This document shows positions 11,457 through 41,349 of a stretch of DNA of 64,000 nt, in pieces. The DNA comes from Macrostomum hystrix. Lineage: Eukaryota; Platyhelminthes; Macrostomidae. Below the pieces are notes generated by a model that saw only the letters and a program-made list of their open reading frames with translations, was not told where the DNA came from and did no database searches. The stretch is taken from NCBI GenBank assembly GCA_950097015.1, contig CATNEN010000003.1, positions 8,416,501 to 8,480,500 of the forward strand, in the 5' to 3' direction. Each line of letters opens with the position of its first letter. Position 1 is the first letter of the stretch. The translations under genes were made by a program, and so were the position numbers.

Positions 11457-11776
11457 GTTGTAGCCTAGTGGTTAGGGCGTCGGACTCACGACTTGAAGGT
11501 CGGGGGTTCGATTCCCGACTCCACTGGAACAATTTGCGTCCTTTAGCAAGACACTTAACTCTGCATTGCTTCAGTTCACCCAGCTGTTAAATGGGTACCA
11601 GCATCAGCTGGGATAATTGAAGGTGGGTGTGGCGTCCCCCCAGTCCGTGGACTGAACAGCTGTACGCAGCCTTCAGATGCGCCACGCATTAGCTGCGGCT
11701 GTGCTGTCGGCTGCACATCTGACCCAATTGGGGCAGGTGTAATCAATTATTATTATTATTAAATTATTATTATTAG
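11457..11776 (+). mobile_element. SINE family B, full-length copy
   Basis: The head is tRNA-like, with A-box-like TAGCCTAGTGGTTAGGGCG and a perfect B box GGTTCGATTCC. The central part contains TGTTAAATGGGTACCAGC, which resembles conserved central domains of other invertebrate SINEs (recalled, not searched). A body with CCCCCCAGTCCGTGGACTGA follows, then an ATT-repeat tail. Pol III-transcribed, LINE-mobilised element. Confidence 0.85.
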
Positions 11777-12127
11777 TCTACAGAAGTCCGAAATCAGACT
11801 AACAGAAGTCCTCAGTTTACTCAGATAGTTTGCACTGTAGGCTTCAAAAGGCTTCGTAAAATAATTATTGCTTTTTTATCAGCATCCAGTGCGCAGGCCG
11901 CTACGAATTGTAACAATCGCCTATAAGCCCTTGCAACTTCGAAGCTTAAAAACATATTTTACGACAGTAACTACGACGTATGCGATCGGATCCCAGACAA
12001 ACGGGTACAGTGCGCATGCCTCATAATTGCAAATGCACTTCGCGTTAAGCATAATTCGAGTAACGATGCCATCAATTCTGTAAGGCTAATCCAGAGACTT
12101 GCGAAATTGGGTCTATAACCATTTTAT
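11777..12127. other. Intergenic spacer
   Basis: No coding or repeat signal beyond a short ATT-rich tail of the SINE. Confidence 0.4.
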
Positions 12128-12925
12128 CGTGTCTATTTGACTGTCATTTCCGTGTGTTTGACTGTCATTTCCGTGTGTTTGACTGTCATTTCCGTGTGTT
12201 TGACTTTCATTTCCGTGTGTTTGACTGTCATTTCCGTGTGTTTGACTGTCATTTCCGTGTGTTTGACTGTCATTTCCGTGTGTTTGACTGTCATTTCCGT
12301 GTGTTTGACTGTCATTTCCGTGTGTTTGACTGTCATTTCCGTGTGTTTGACTGTCATTTCCGTGTGTCTATTTGACTGTCATTTCCGTGTGTCTATTTGA
12401 CTGTCATCTCCGTGTGTCTATTTGACTGTCATTTCCGTGTGTTTGACTGTCATTTCCGTGTGTTTGACTGTCATTTCCGTGTGTTTGACTGCCCTTTCCG
12501 TGTGTTTGACTGTCATTTCCGTGTGTTTGACTGTCATTTCCGTGCGTCTATTTGACTGTCATTTCCGTGTGTTTGACTGTCATTTCCGTGTGTTTGACTG
12601 TCATTTCCGTGTGTTTGACTGTCATTTCCGTGTGTTTGACTGTCATTTCCGTGTGTTTGACTGTCATTTCCGTGCGTCTATTTGACTGTCATTTCCGTGT
12701 GTTTGACTGTCATTTCCGTGTGTTTGACTGTCATTTCCGTGCGTCTATTTGACTGTCATTTCCGTGTGTTTGACTGCCATTTCCGTGCGTCTTTTTGACT
12801 GTCATTTCCGTGTGTTTGACGGTCATTTCCGTGCGTCTATTTGACTGTCATTTCCGTGTGTTTGACTGTCATTTCCGTGTGTTTGACTGTCATTTCCGTG
12901 TGTTTGACTGCCATTTCGGTGTGTT
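12128..12925. repeat. 21-bp minisatellite, about 37 copies
   Basis: Unit TGACTGTCATTTCCGTGTGTT-type with interspersed 25-bp units carrying GTCTATT. The 21-bp period keeps frames open, giving a false 7-residue protein repeat on both strands. It lies between genes. Confidence 0.95.
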
Positions 12926-13342
12926 TGAAATGCTTATTTGTCCCCTAGAATCTTATGGAATCAGTCCTATCGGGGGGGAATATATCTTGTTCCTTAGCAG
13001 CACTCCACTCTTGCAACAGCTTCCCACACTACAGTGCAGTCGATTTGAGCTGATTAGCAAATCAAAGACTTGCGCTTTGGCGCCTCCAATCTTACTAGCC
13101 ACTAGTTGCTATAGGCCAGCTTAGTTGCCACCAAGGCCTGGATCGTTAACTAGTTAGAATGATGCCGATTTCGGAAGGAAGAAGAAGTTGGCCCAGAAAG
13201 GCAAACCAAGAGAGAAAGAGAGAAGATGATAGCACCCATGCTTGGTCCGATAAAATAATCTATTAGATGCCACATAGACAGATAGATGGATAGATAGATG
13301 AGAGCGTTAACTCTTGACTAGTACAAACCATTGACTAGTATG

Positions 13343-14740
<1,398 letters not shown>

Positions 14741-14755
14741 TTTCAAGCCGCCACC

Positions 14756-15909
14756 ATGCCAACCGATTCGGAACGTCGGGACGCCATTCAAATGGCTGCA
14801 CAGCATTTAAAAAAAATGATCACTCTAAGAAAACCTGTATATCAACCTGATGAGCTGACGACTGACGGGCGGCACAGCCTTCAAATAGGTAACGCAATGC
14901 ACCTAGGCCTAGTCAAGACGGGTACTTTTTAGTACGCGTATATTACGTATATATACACATGCAGTTGTAGCAGCACATGGCAGGAAGCTGACAGTTTAGA
15001 TGAGCAACTGCATGGACCCGGCGCCCTGAAACAACCTCACGCCAACACCACAAATATCCACACCCAACTCACGCCAACACGAAAAAATTTTACACCTACC
15101 TCACGCCAACACCACGAATTTCGACACCCACCTCACGCCAACATCACACCCACCTCTATCCACACAGGTTGCGCGGATGCAAAAGGCGTCACCAATAGCA
15201 GGGGTGGCAAACGCATCTCGTCTGTAAACGATTGGCTGCCGTTTGAACCCTACTGTATGTCATTCCTGCTGCCGTTGTCGAACGCAGTGATCGAGATGTT
15301 CACGGATGATGCTGTGCAGTTAAGGAAGCTGGCTCGAATCACTCACTGCGCTGTTGAATTGCAACGAACTATTGTACTCCGAAAATCTCCTGGCTCCTCG
15401 AGTTGGACAAAATTTGGCCGGATTGTCATTGAAGGACTGACAGTCAGAAGCATTCTTGTAAGTCAGTCACGACTGTACTCGACAAACCATTATCAAATCA
15501 AATATTTAGATTTTATTGACCCAAATTTCCGCAGCAAATGGACAGCATGATGCGCAAGCGATTCCCGGTGTACCTCAACCGGCTGCAGCAGCAGTCTGTG
15601 GCCACACAGTCGAGTGCAAGAGGGAAGCCGACGTCATCCGCGTGCCATCTATTCGTTTCCGAATCTGTGCCCGACAATGCTACGTTGTCGTTTGGCAGCC
15701 AACGCACTGGCGCAATTGATCACCACTTTGGAGCTCTGTTACTGCATCAGGAGCGGAAAATGCAGCTAGCAAATAGCGATAAGCATCATGCTAATTATTT
15801 GCAAAAGCGTAAACAGGTACCCTCGAGGACCGCCAGTTTTGACAAAGCGGCCAGTTTTTTCTACAGTCGAGGTTATTCTAATCACACATTGGCGGCGAAA
15901 AAGTTTTAG
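14756..15909 (+). CDS. Unrecognised three-exon protein gene
   Basis: Exons 14756-14888, 15168-15457 and 15535-15909 (or ending at the donor CAG|GTAC at 15816). The start has an ideal Kozak context (GCCGCCACCATGCC), with a 3' splice-like CCCAATAG ending 15 nt before it. Donor and acceptor phases agree and the joined frame has no stops, giving about 265 residues if it ends at TAG 15907. Seen: a basic N-terminal helix-like stretch (AAQHLKKMITLRKP), a middle part with LARITHCAVELQRTIV, and a polar C-terminal region rich in Q, S and H. No signal peptide or membrane segment is evident. I do not recognise the family; the coherent gene structure is the main support. An ATTAAA lies about 165 nt past the stop. 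Confidence 0.65.
15030..15165. repeat. Degenerate ~32-bp repeat in intron 1 of the unrecognised gene
   Basis: Four to five copies share CCTCACGCCAACACCAC. The reverse complement core GGCGTGAGGTGGGTG matches the repeat in DEG/ENaC intron 3. It occupies half of the 279-bp intron. Confidence 0.75.
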
Positions 15910-16058
15910 TTTAATTAATTTGATCGTCTTAATTGTTGGGGGCACCAGACAGATTGATGCTTCGAACTGCAGCGCACGTGGTTTTCAATCGACAATCAAC
16001 AAGTTTTGGTTTGTTTATTTTCAAACAAGCTTCACTGCTGTGTCGATGCCTAAACGTT

Positions 16059-16132
16059 AATTTAATTTTAAAAAATTAAATTTTAGTTTTCGTGGAAGCA
16101 CGAAAACTCATTTTGTTTTATCAAAACAAAAT
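16059..16132. other. Three adjacent perfect hairpins
   Basis: AATTTAATTTT at 16059-16069 pairs with 16072-16082. AGTTTTCGTG at 16085-16094 pairs with 16099-16108 (loop GAAG). ATTTTGTTTT at 16110-16119 pairs with 16123-16132 (loop ATC). Spacers are only one or two bases. They start 150 nt after the stop of the preceding gene and could act in its 3' UTR. Confidence 0.75.
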
Positions 16133-17525
16133 TATGTTGATTAAAATGAAAAAAATTGGGTGGCATCGTTGGAAAATTATTTTAATTGCGTTTTTTATTT
16201 GTGAAATTTCATAATTGCACGTGATCTGCAATATATGTATCAACCAGTATTAAATTTTCACTTTTACTATATATCAGATTGCAATCAGAGTTTTTCTTGG
16301 AAGCAATAGATTTTCGATCAAAAAGTATATCGATCTAACAGTATTGATGGTCAGACGGTCTTTCGTACGTTGATCTGCAGCCTGACATTGCAAGTATAGC
16401 CTTTGAGTTCATTCGGAAGTGAACGACAAAAAAGTGTCGGCATTGGCGAGAACTGAAAAAATTAACTGTACCTCGCCAGTGTGTGTCGACGCAGGACGCC
16501 AGAAAGGTCATGCAGAATTATCCGTTCGAGGGGCCATCCGACAGCAGATCTTGGTATTTCTGTAAAGTGACATCACAGACTGCACCAGCTAGCTGCTGGG
16601 ACTCCATAACATTAAGTACTCGATCAGTATATACCATGCAGCATCGCGTGCTACACAGCAGTGTGCGTGTTGCAGCCTTTGATGACGCAGCGCGGAGGCT
16701 GTGGATCTGCGAGATTGTTCCTCTATGGCGTCGAAACCCATTTTGCTCATGCTGCGTCCAGAACCTACTGCAACGAAGTTTTAATTATTAGTAGCATATT
16801 TGATATTAATAGTCAACCGTGTACGACATATGGCGATGCCACGGTTATTCTTTATTCGGGCTTTCAGGGATTTTTGGAAAATGGTAGGATGCGTGCGAAC
16901 ATCCACTCTTACGGCACGACGCCGGTGTTTAACACAGTGTTCATCAGCACAGGGTCCTGGCTTGCCACCTGTGGAATGCGCAGTGGCTTCTATATTGCAC
17001 GGATTGAACGGACTTCCATGCATGTCTGGAACATTTTCCTGCTTCAAAACTTTTAACTGCTTTGCGTTTTTGCCAAGAATACTTATTCTTTGTAGATTTA
17101 TTCGCTTCTTTCATAAAAGATGCCGTGCTTGTTATCATCCATAAATTTTTGCGCGAAATTAAATTACATGCGTTTCTTATAATAACTTTACTGACTATGT
17201 GTCATTATTTGCCTCAGCCCTCAGACATTTTGACTAGTATGCCAGCTACGAATATTACCACTTTCTCTGAACCCAATTTAATGGTATTTTAATTTATTAC
17301 CAATTTTGTGTTGTTTTACATGTTCTACATTAGTTTTTCACTTCGAATGTAAAACTATGTAGACCCTCTGAGTCTCTGGCAATCGAAACTATTTCTACTA
17401 CTACTAGGGTAGTAGTCGCAGCATCGCTATCAGTCTATGACTGTACTAGATTTTCTATTGGCTTAACTTAATATAATAACATCTGTTTGTCTGCACCATA
17501 CATACATTATATTAGGCATACTACT
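16133..17525. other. Intergenic region without assignable genes
   Basis: Contains moderately long open frames at 16483-17060 on both strands, but no splice-linked exons, domain motifs or family resemblance. Confidence 0.4.
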
Positions 17526-18181
17526 AGGGTAATGTATCATCAACCGAACAGCTAGTGTATCTTCAAAACCGAACAAGAATTTTGACTCCTTCCTTGGTCT
17601 CGTGCAAGACAGAAACAAGCTATTGTGTTTCACAGAACAACTAATTTGAAAGTTAAAGAAATTATCTACAAGCTGAGGCATGATGTGCAATGAAGCATTA
17701 AGAGGAAAAAGATATATTGATGTTTCAGTAGAAATTTTTATTGCAAAAGCATACTTTTTAACAACATTTTTTCTGTATGTACTTTAGACGAAGATTGTAT
17801 GTGGTTGCTTGCCAATTAAATGACCATAAATGTAGTTATTTATAGAGCATGAAAAATGCTTTCAAATGACAAAATTCATGATAGATCACTCCGTAAAAAT
17901 AAGATTAAACCACTCACTCAAATAGTAAAACCAAACATCAAATTCTCTGTTTGGTTTGAAGATACATGAAAATCATTGTTTGGTTTTAGATAAAAAACAG
18001 GAATAACTTTTTTATATTTGACAAAATAGCAAAAGCAGATACCTTTTAGAAAGATGTAACTGTTTTCTATAACTTGGCTTTTGATTTATCATCATATCTT
18101 AATTAGAAAATCTGTAGCTTAGGTTTGAAGTTAAAAAAATACACATTCTTGTTTGGTTGATGATAGGGCCTACATTACCCT
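17526..18181. mobile_element. MITE-like inverted-repeat element
   Basis: The ends AGGGTAATGTA (17526-17536) and TACATTACCCT (18171-18181) are inverted copies. The homology continues inward (ATCATCAACC, then AAACCGAACAAGAAT), interrupted by a 7-bp indel. A further inverted copy of TGTATCTTCAAA lies near 17955. No coding capacity and no clear target duplication. Confidence 0.5.
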
Positions 18182-19730
18182 ACAATCTACAAAGAATAAA
18201 ACTTGGCCTACAATAATCAAGAAATATTATTTTAGATTCTTATATTTATCTTTCTTGATCAAGTTTCAGTCCAGATGGGCTCATCAACATTTTACTTAAT
18301 TTTTAGGAGTGAGCCTCATGTGTTGTTTTTTAAATTAAATTTTAGTGATGTTGGCAAATGTTTAGGATAGGCTCTAGAATAGAATGCCAACAACAAAATT
18401 ATACTTATAGTAGTTCAGTTTTGTTTGTTAAATATGGCTTGCTATAAATGGCTCATTTTATATTATTATAGGCCTAAAGTTGACGTTTCAGGTTGATAGA
18501 ACCTAACCTTAAGAGTTTATCATCTATTTAGAATAGGCCTAGCTATACTAGGCCTATATATTATTACACAGTCAAAAGAAAAAAAGGTTACAATCATTAG
18601 AAAAGGCAGGCACTAAATATATTTTAATATTTAGTTCAATTCTTTACATCCTTCATGTATGTAGCTATAGATTTAGCTAAAATGTAGTAAAATTTATAAA
18701 TATAGAAAATAATTATTTTTTGCTTTGTCCAAAACTTTCATCCTAGCAACTTTCTATAGAATAGTTCTTAGAGCATACTCTACATAAATGTTTATAAAGT
18801 ATATTTAATCTATATGTAAGAATTATATATAGGCCTATAATTATAAAATTTCTAAAGTACAAAGAATGTATGCTATGACACATTTTTTGGTGTACATCTG
18901 CTTTTGCAAGACTCCAATAATGGCTCCCAATGTTCCATAGGAGCAAAGATATTTTCAATTAATCAAGGATTTTAAACCATTTTTCTGCTTTTAACTTCAA
19001 GATTTGTCTTGGCATATTGGAAGGGACTTGCAGTATAATAGAGTGGACTGGGTTTGAATTGGAATCCCATAAACTGAATGGTTTTTTTTAAACTAAAAAG
19101 CTGTTTTGCTGAAGCATATTATCATATTTGTATTGTATAAATTTCAGTAATAAATTATCCTGGTCAATTATTAAAATTCTAAAATATTAAAAACAAAAGT
19201 TAGGAGTTTTTCACACAACTATATTATATATAGCTGCATATAAAAAGGTTAAAAAATTCTCTCATTTAAGAAATAGTTCTGTAAACTTTGTTGCAGTTTT
19301 GTCAAAGAGTTGCTATTGCTAAACAGCTGTTGAAAAATTTAATGCTTGCCTATCTTCCATATGTGCTTTCATAACATCCTCATTTTAGTGCTTCTAATCA
19401 GCTAAATGAGCTTAGGATTGACAGGAAGAAATTCAACTTTAGACACAATTGAGATTGCCAAAGAAAGTGTCTCTATTGGGTCTATTGTTGGGGAGATATT
19501 TGAGAAAAACTGATGCTTTTGTTGCCCTTGTGTAAATAAGATAGATCTTAGCTATTAATGATTTATTTAGAAATATATATATATTATTAAGTTTTAAGTT
19601 ATGCCGCAGTAGTTTTAAAATGCTAGATACTACTACTAAACATTAATAGGAGCCTCAGCAAAAAGCATTTTAAAGATTTTAACTTTCTAGCCTAAATTTA
19701 AATTTTGATTCACATATAGCAAAATTTCAG
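18182..19730. other. AT-rich region upstream of JNK
   Basis: Very AT-rich, without exons, RNAs or tandem repeats that I can support. It should contain the JNK promoter, but no core motif stands out. Confidence 0.4.
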
Positions 19731-19745
19731 CTAGCTTTCAATTGA

Positions 19746-36845
<17,100 letters not shown>

Positions 36846-36849
36846 ATGG

Positions 36850-37190
36850 GTGAGAATGTTGAGTGAGATTTAAAACTGTTCTTTGGTGAGACTTTGCGTA
36901 GTTCTTGGGTAAGATTTGAGGTGGTTCTTGGGTGAGATTTTGAGGTAGTTCTTGGGTGAGATTTGAGGTAGTTCTTGGGTGAGATTTTGAGCAGTTCTTG
37001 GGGCAGATTTGAGGTAGTTCTTGGGTGAGATTTTGAGGTAGTTCTTGGGTGAGATTTGAGGTAGTACTTAGGTGAGATTTGAGTAGTTCTTGGGTGAGAT
37101 TTGAGGTAGTTCTTGGGTGAGATTTGAGGTAGTTCTTGGGTGAGATTTGAGGTAGTTCTTGGGTGAGATTGTGGGAGTTCGTTGGTGAGA
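36850..37190. repeat. ~23-bp minisatellite with donor-like motif after the JNK last exon
   Basis: About 14 units of GGGTGAGATTTGAGGTAG plus TTCTT. Each contains GGTGAGAT, close to the 5' splice-site consensus. The array begins right after the real donor CAA|GTGAGT (36820), whose downstream sequence grades into the first units. Confidence 0.9.
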
Positions 37191-37621
37191 TTTCTCCTTA
37201 TCTTAAGGGGTATCGGAACCTACTGTTAGTGTCAGTTTTTCAGGTCGAAGATCCTTCTATTATAATAACAACTCCTTTCTATTGGGGGCAGTTAATTATT
37301 TAAAAGGTAAATAAATTGTCCCGCTTCCAGGCAACTGATGCCGGAATCATCCATTTTCTGTCCGCCTCACTCAAAATGAGATTTAATTCGGATTTTGCAA
37401 CACGCTTAGAACTAATTTTGTTGGACTTTGTCTACTTGTAGGTTGCTAGTTCTTTTCTGTTCTGCTTTGTGCTCATGTAACAGGATTGCCACTTGCTAGC
37501 ATTGCTATGCTTGCTTCTTCACCAGCTCACTTACCTGTATTTGACTCCTAATTTATATGACTAACAGCTAGATTTTATATAAGCTAGCTCTTTAATTAGA
37601 ATATCCCCCGATACCTAACAC

Positions 37622-37960
37622 TAAACCAATAAATCTCCCAGATCCCAAAACTGAACCAGTAAATCTCCCAGATCCCTAAACTGAACCAATAAGTCTCCCA
37701 GATCCCTAAACTGAACCAATAAATCTCCCAGATCCCTAAACTGAACCAATAAATCTCCCAGATCCCTAAGCTGAACCAATAAATCTCCCAGATCCCTAAA
37801 CTGAACCAATAAATCTCCCAGATCCCTAAACTGAACCAATAAGTCTCCCAGATCCCTAAACTGAACCAATAAGTCTCCCAGATCCCTAAACTGAACCAAT
37901 AAATCTCCCAGATCCCTAAACTGAACCAATAAGTCTCCCAGATCCCTAAACTGAACCAAT
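37622..37960. repeat. 30-bp minisatellite containing AATAAA, about 11 copies
   Basis: The unit contains CTGAACCAATAAATCTCCCA followed by GATCCCTAAA. Six units hold a perfect AATAAA (37628, 37718, 37748, 37778, 37808 and 37898); others have AATAAG or AGTAAA. It lies about 290 bp after the candidate terminal JNK exon. Confidence 0.95.
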
Positions 37961-38514
37961 CAAGCACACAGTTGGGCGAACTAGAAGGGCACTATTTCCT
38001 TGTCTGTCCAGTTGTTTTGTATTTTCCATTTTCATCAGTTCAGTTGACTGGCTATATCTCCTTTTTTCCACTAGTCAATTTTTTGTACTACTTTAAGTAG
38101 GGTAAGGTCGACATGCCGCCGTTTTGTGTTCGCGATCAATAGTTGCAAATGTACACACAAAGATACAGTATCTCTGCTCCACTTTTTTTCAGCTTGGTGT
38201 CCTTTGTCCTTTATTATTTTATTTTTTGTCTCTTTTTCTACATGATAACTTATTTGAATGATGTAAAGTACGGGCTCGTAGGTACTACAAAAAGTAAAAA
38301 TTGTGAGCTACATGCAGAAAATTCATATTCAACCGTTCTATTTAATTCTATTTTATTGGCACAACCATTAGATTTATATTTTTGTCTAAGTGTTGTCTTC
38401 CTTACCTAGGTGTTCTGCTGTGAGTCTTTGTCAATTGTCTTGTTTTTGTTGCTATTGCCTACTGAACTTGCGAACATCTGCTAGACACTTATGTTTAAAA
38501 AAAAGTTGAACTGT
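37961..38514. other. Unique AT-rich spacer
   Basis: No gene, RNA or repeat that I can support. A hydrophobic open frame at 38143-38409 has no other coding support. Confidence 0.4.
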
Positions 38515-39780
38515 CGTGAGATTTAGAAAAACGCCAGTTTAAAATAAAGGGTGAGATTTTGAGAAACGGCAGTGCAACCAGGAGGGTGAGATTTTAAGAC
38601 ACGGCAGTTCAAAATGAAGGGTGAGATATTGAGAAACAGCAGTGCTACCAGAAGAGGTGAGATTTTGAGAAACGGCAGTGCAACCAGGAGGGTGAGATTT
38701 TGAGAAACGTCAGTTCAAAAGGGAGGGCGAGATTTTGAGACACGGCAGTTCAAAGGGTAGGGTGAGATTTTGAAACACGGCAGTTCAAAAGGGAGGGTGA
38801 GATTTTGAAACACGGCAGTTCAAAAGGGAGGGTGCGATTTTGAAACACGGCAGTTCAAAAGGGAGGGTGAGATTTTGAAACACGGCAGTTCAAAAGGGAG
38901 GGTGCGATTTTGAAACATGGCAGTTCAAAAGGGAGGGTGCGATTTTGAAACACGGCAGTTCAAAAGGGAGGGTGAGATTTTGAAACACGGCAGTTCAAAA
39001 GGAGGGTGAGATTTTGAGACACGGCAGTTCAAAAGGGAGGGTGAGATTTTGAGACACGGAAATTCTAAAGGGATGGTGAGATTTTGAGACACGGCAGTTC
39101 AAACGGAGGGTGAGATTTTGAAACACGGCAGTTCAAAGGGGAGGGTGAGATTTTGAAACACAGCAGTTCAAAGAGGAGGGTGAGATTTTGAAACACGGCA
39201 GTTCAAAGGGGAGGGTGAGATTTTGAAACACGGCAGTTCAAAAGGGAGGGTGAGATTTTGAAACATGGCAGTTCAAAAGGGAGGGTGCGATTTTGAAACA
39301 CGGCAGTTCAAAAGGGAGGGTGAGATTTTGAAACACGGCAGTTCAAAAGGAGGGTGAGATTTTGAGACACGGCAGTTCAAAAGGGAGGGTGAGATTTTGA
39401 GACACGGAAATTCTAAAGGGATGGTGAGATTTTGAGACACGGCAGTTCAAACGGAGGGTGAGATTTTGAAACACGGCAGTTCAAAGGGGAGGGTGAGATT
39501 TTGAAACACAGCAGTTCAAAGAGGAGGGTGAGATTTTGAAACACGGCAGTTCAAAGGGGAGGGTGAGATTTTGAAACACGGCAGTTCAAAAGGAGGGTGA
39601 GATTTTGAGACACGGCAGTTCAAAAGGGAGGGTGAGATTTTGAGACACGGCAGTTCAAAAGGGAGGGTGAGATTTTGAGAAACAGCAGTGCAACCAGGAG
39701 GGTGAGACTCTGAGACATGACAGTCCACCATTTCACCCAAAGAAGGGTGAAATTTTGAGAAAAGACAGTTAAAGAAAAAG
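38515..39780. repeat. 35-bp minisatellite with donor-like motif, about 36 copies
   Basis: The core GGGTGAGATTTTGAAACACG is followed by GCAGTTCAAAA. Unit length varies between 33 and 35. A marker unit with GGAAATTCTAAAGGGATGG recurs 348 bp apart (39061 and 39409), showing block duplication of about ten units. Confidence 0.95.
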
Positions 39781-40676
39781 GGAGAGATTTCACCATTTCA
39801 CAATTAGCTGTCAATAAAGTCTTAAGAAATTCGATATATATTTTATAGACAAAATATTCTACAATGTATCCCAATTACCATTGCAGCGTGAACTTTTATA
39901 ATCCGTTTGTTGTGTTTATTGTTTTGTTTGCACAATCTAAAATAGAATATGCCGTAGTATAGCCCTCCTAAGCTTGCTGCTGTTAATTGTTAAATTTCTG
40001 TGTTCTCCTACCTGTTTTCTTATCCATATTTCGAGCCAAGGCATCCTGACAAACTATTCCAGAACCGGCTTTCGCCGGATTTGTACTTCTGACGCTATTT
40101 TATTTACTCGTTATTTGTTTTTTTAGATTAATTCGTATTTGTTTGTAAATCTATTCTGGCAAGGATATACGTTTTAAGATACAATATGCAGACAAATAAA
40201 ATGAAATGATAGTACGTATCATTTAAATGTGACACACTCAAGCTTGCTTTCATGTAGAATGTCATTCGTCAATAGAATTGTAAATGCCTCTTTAGACTTG
40301 AAGTTTTCTTCTCAAAAGCGCACGTGTCGCTGGTAGTAGTTTTAGAGAGAAATAAGTATTTTTTATGATCACACAAACTTTACTCTTATTCGACAAGCAC
40401 AAAGAGAAAGTTTTAAATACGGGTCCGTATCTACAGGTGTCAAATACGTAGCTTATCACTACTATTTATAATAAGATTCGTACTTTTGCTTGGGAAAGAG
40501 TACCTAGCCGACATTTCTTTTTTCGCTACATATCTTATTGTAAGCTCATATGCTGATTGCAGAGCCAGTTTCATAAAAAAATCAAAGAAAATAAAGCCCT
40601 CTATTTATACCGACGCTTAATGTTGTCATTTAAAAGAATTAAAAGTTACAGCAACACAATTTCTGAAAAAGTTACT
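39781..40676. other. AT-rich intergenic region before the tRNA genes
   Basis: No exon or repeat identified. Confidence 0.4.
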
Positions 40677-40748
40677 TGAGCCCGACGTGATTCGAACACG
40701 CAGCCTTCTGATCTGGAGTCAGACGCGCTACCGTTGCGCCACGAGCTC
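40677..40748 (-). tRNA. tRNA-Trp (CCA)
   Basis: The 72-nt minus-strand gene folds into a full cloverleaf: acceptor GAGCTCG with CGGGCTC, A box TGGCGCAACGG, anticodon loop ACTCCAGAT (CCA), B box GGTTCGAATC-type GTTCGAATCAC, discriminator A. A TTTTT Pol III terminator lies just beyond the 3' end (40666-40670). No intron. Confidence 0.97.
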
Positions 40749-40955
40749 CAATTGTTGAACATCGAAGTAATGCGATTTAATTAATTTTTTTCGCAACATA
40801 TCGGTTTAACCCAATTTTTAATCACAAAAAGCTCGATTTAACTTTTGCGTTTTCATATCGAAACAAAAATGAAGAGGGTTGGCTAAAGTGCTGAAATTTG
40901 AAATCTCCTCCAATAATTCCATAATAAAAAATAAACGAAATAGGCAAAATTTATT

Positions 40956-41027
40956 TGAGCCCGACGTGATTCGAACACGCAACCTTCTGATCTGGAGTCA
41001 GACGCGCTACCGTTGCGCCACGAGCTC
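40956..41027 (-). tRNA. tRNA-Trp (CCA), second copy
   Basis: Identical to the copy at 40677-40748 apart from one base near the variable/T-stem region (GGTTGCG versus GGCTGCG). It starts 279 bp from the first copy on the same strand and is followed by a TTTT terminator (40945-40948). The flanks differ, so only the gene itself is duplicated or conserved. Confidence 0.97.
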
Positions 41028-41349
41028 CATTTACGGTAAATCGACGGGCTGCGTTTTAGTTTGAACGCTAATTAACAATTCGAATACTTTTACTGTACTC
41101 TACCAGAGTACTCTGTATTACTGAGTACAGCAATAAGGCATGTCATTTTTTGTACAGTAAGAGTAGTTTTATGACTTAAAAAAGTCTTAACCACTTCCAC
41201 AGACACAACGGCCGCAAAAAATTTCTTAATTGTTGATGCTTTGACCTCAAGGAATAAAGGAATGTGTATGTATTGATCATCAATTTATAGGCTTTTCTTT
41301 GTGGTAATAGCGTGGTTTAAAGTTACCGTTAACCTTTCTAGGATTAAGA

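Noticed and set aside
16483-17056. Overlapping 88-131-codon open frames on both strands
   Set aside because: No splice-linked exons, no recognisable domain, and codon content like the surrounding non-coding DNA.
38143-38409. 88-codon hydrophobic frame resembling a small membrane protein
   Set aside because: AT-rich sequence often yields hydrophobic frames. No conserved motif, and its position between arrays gives no support.
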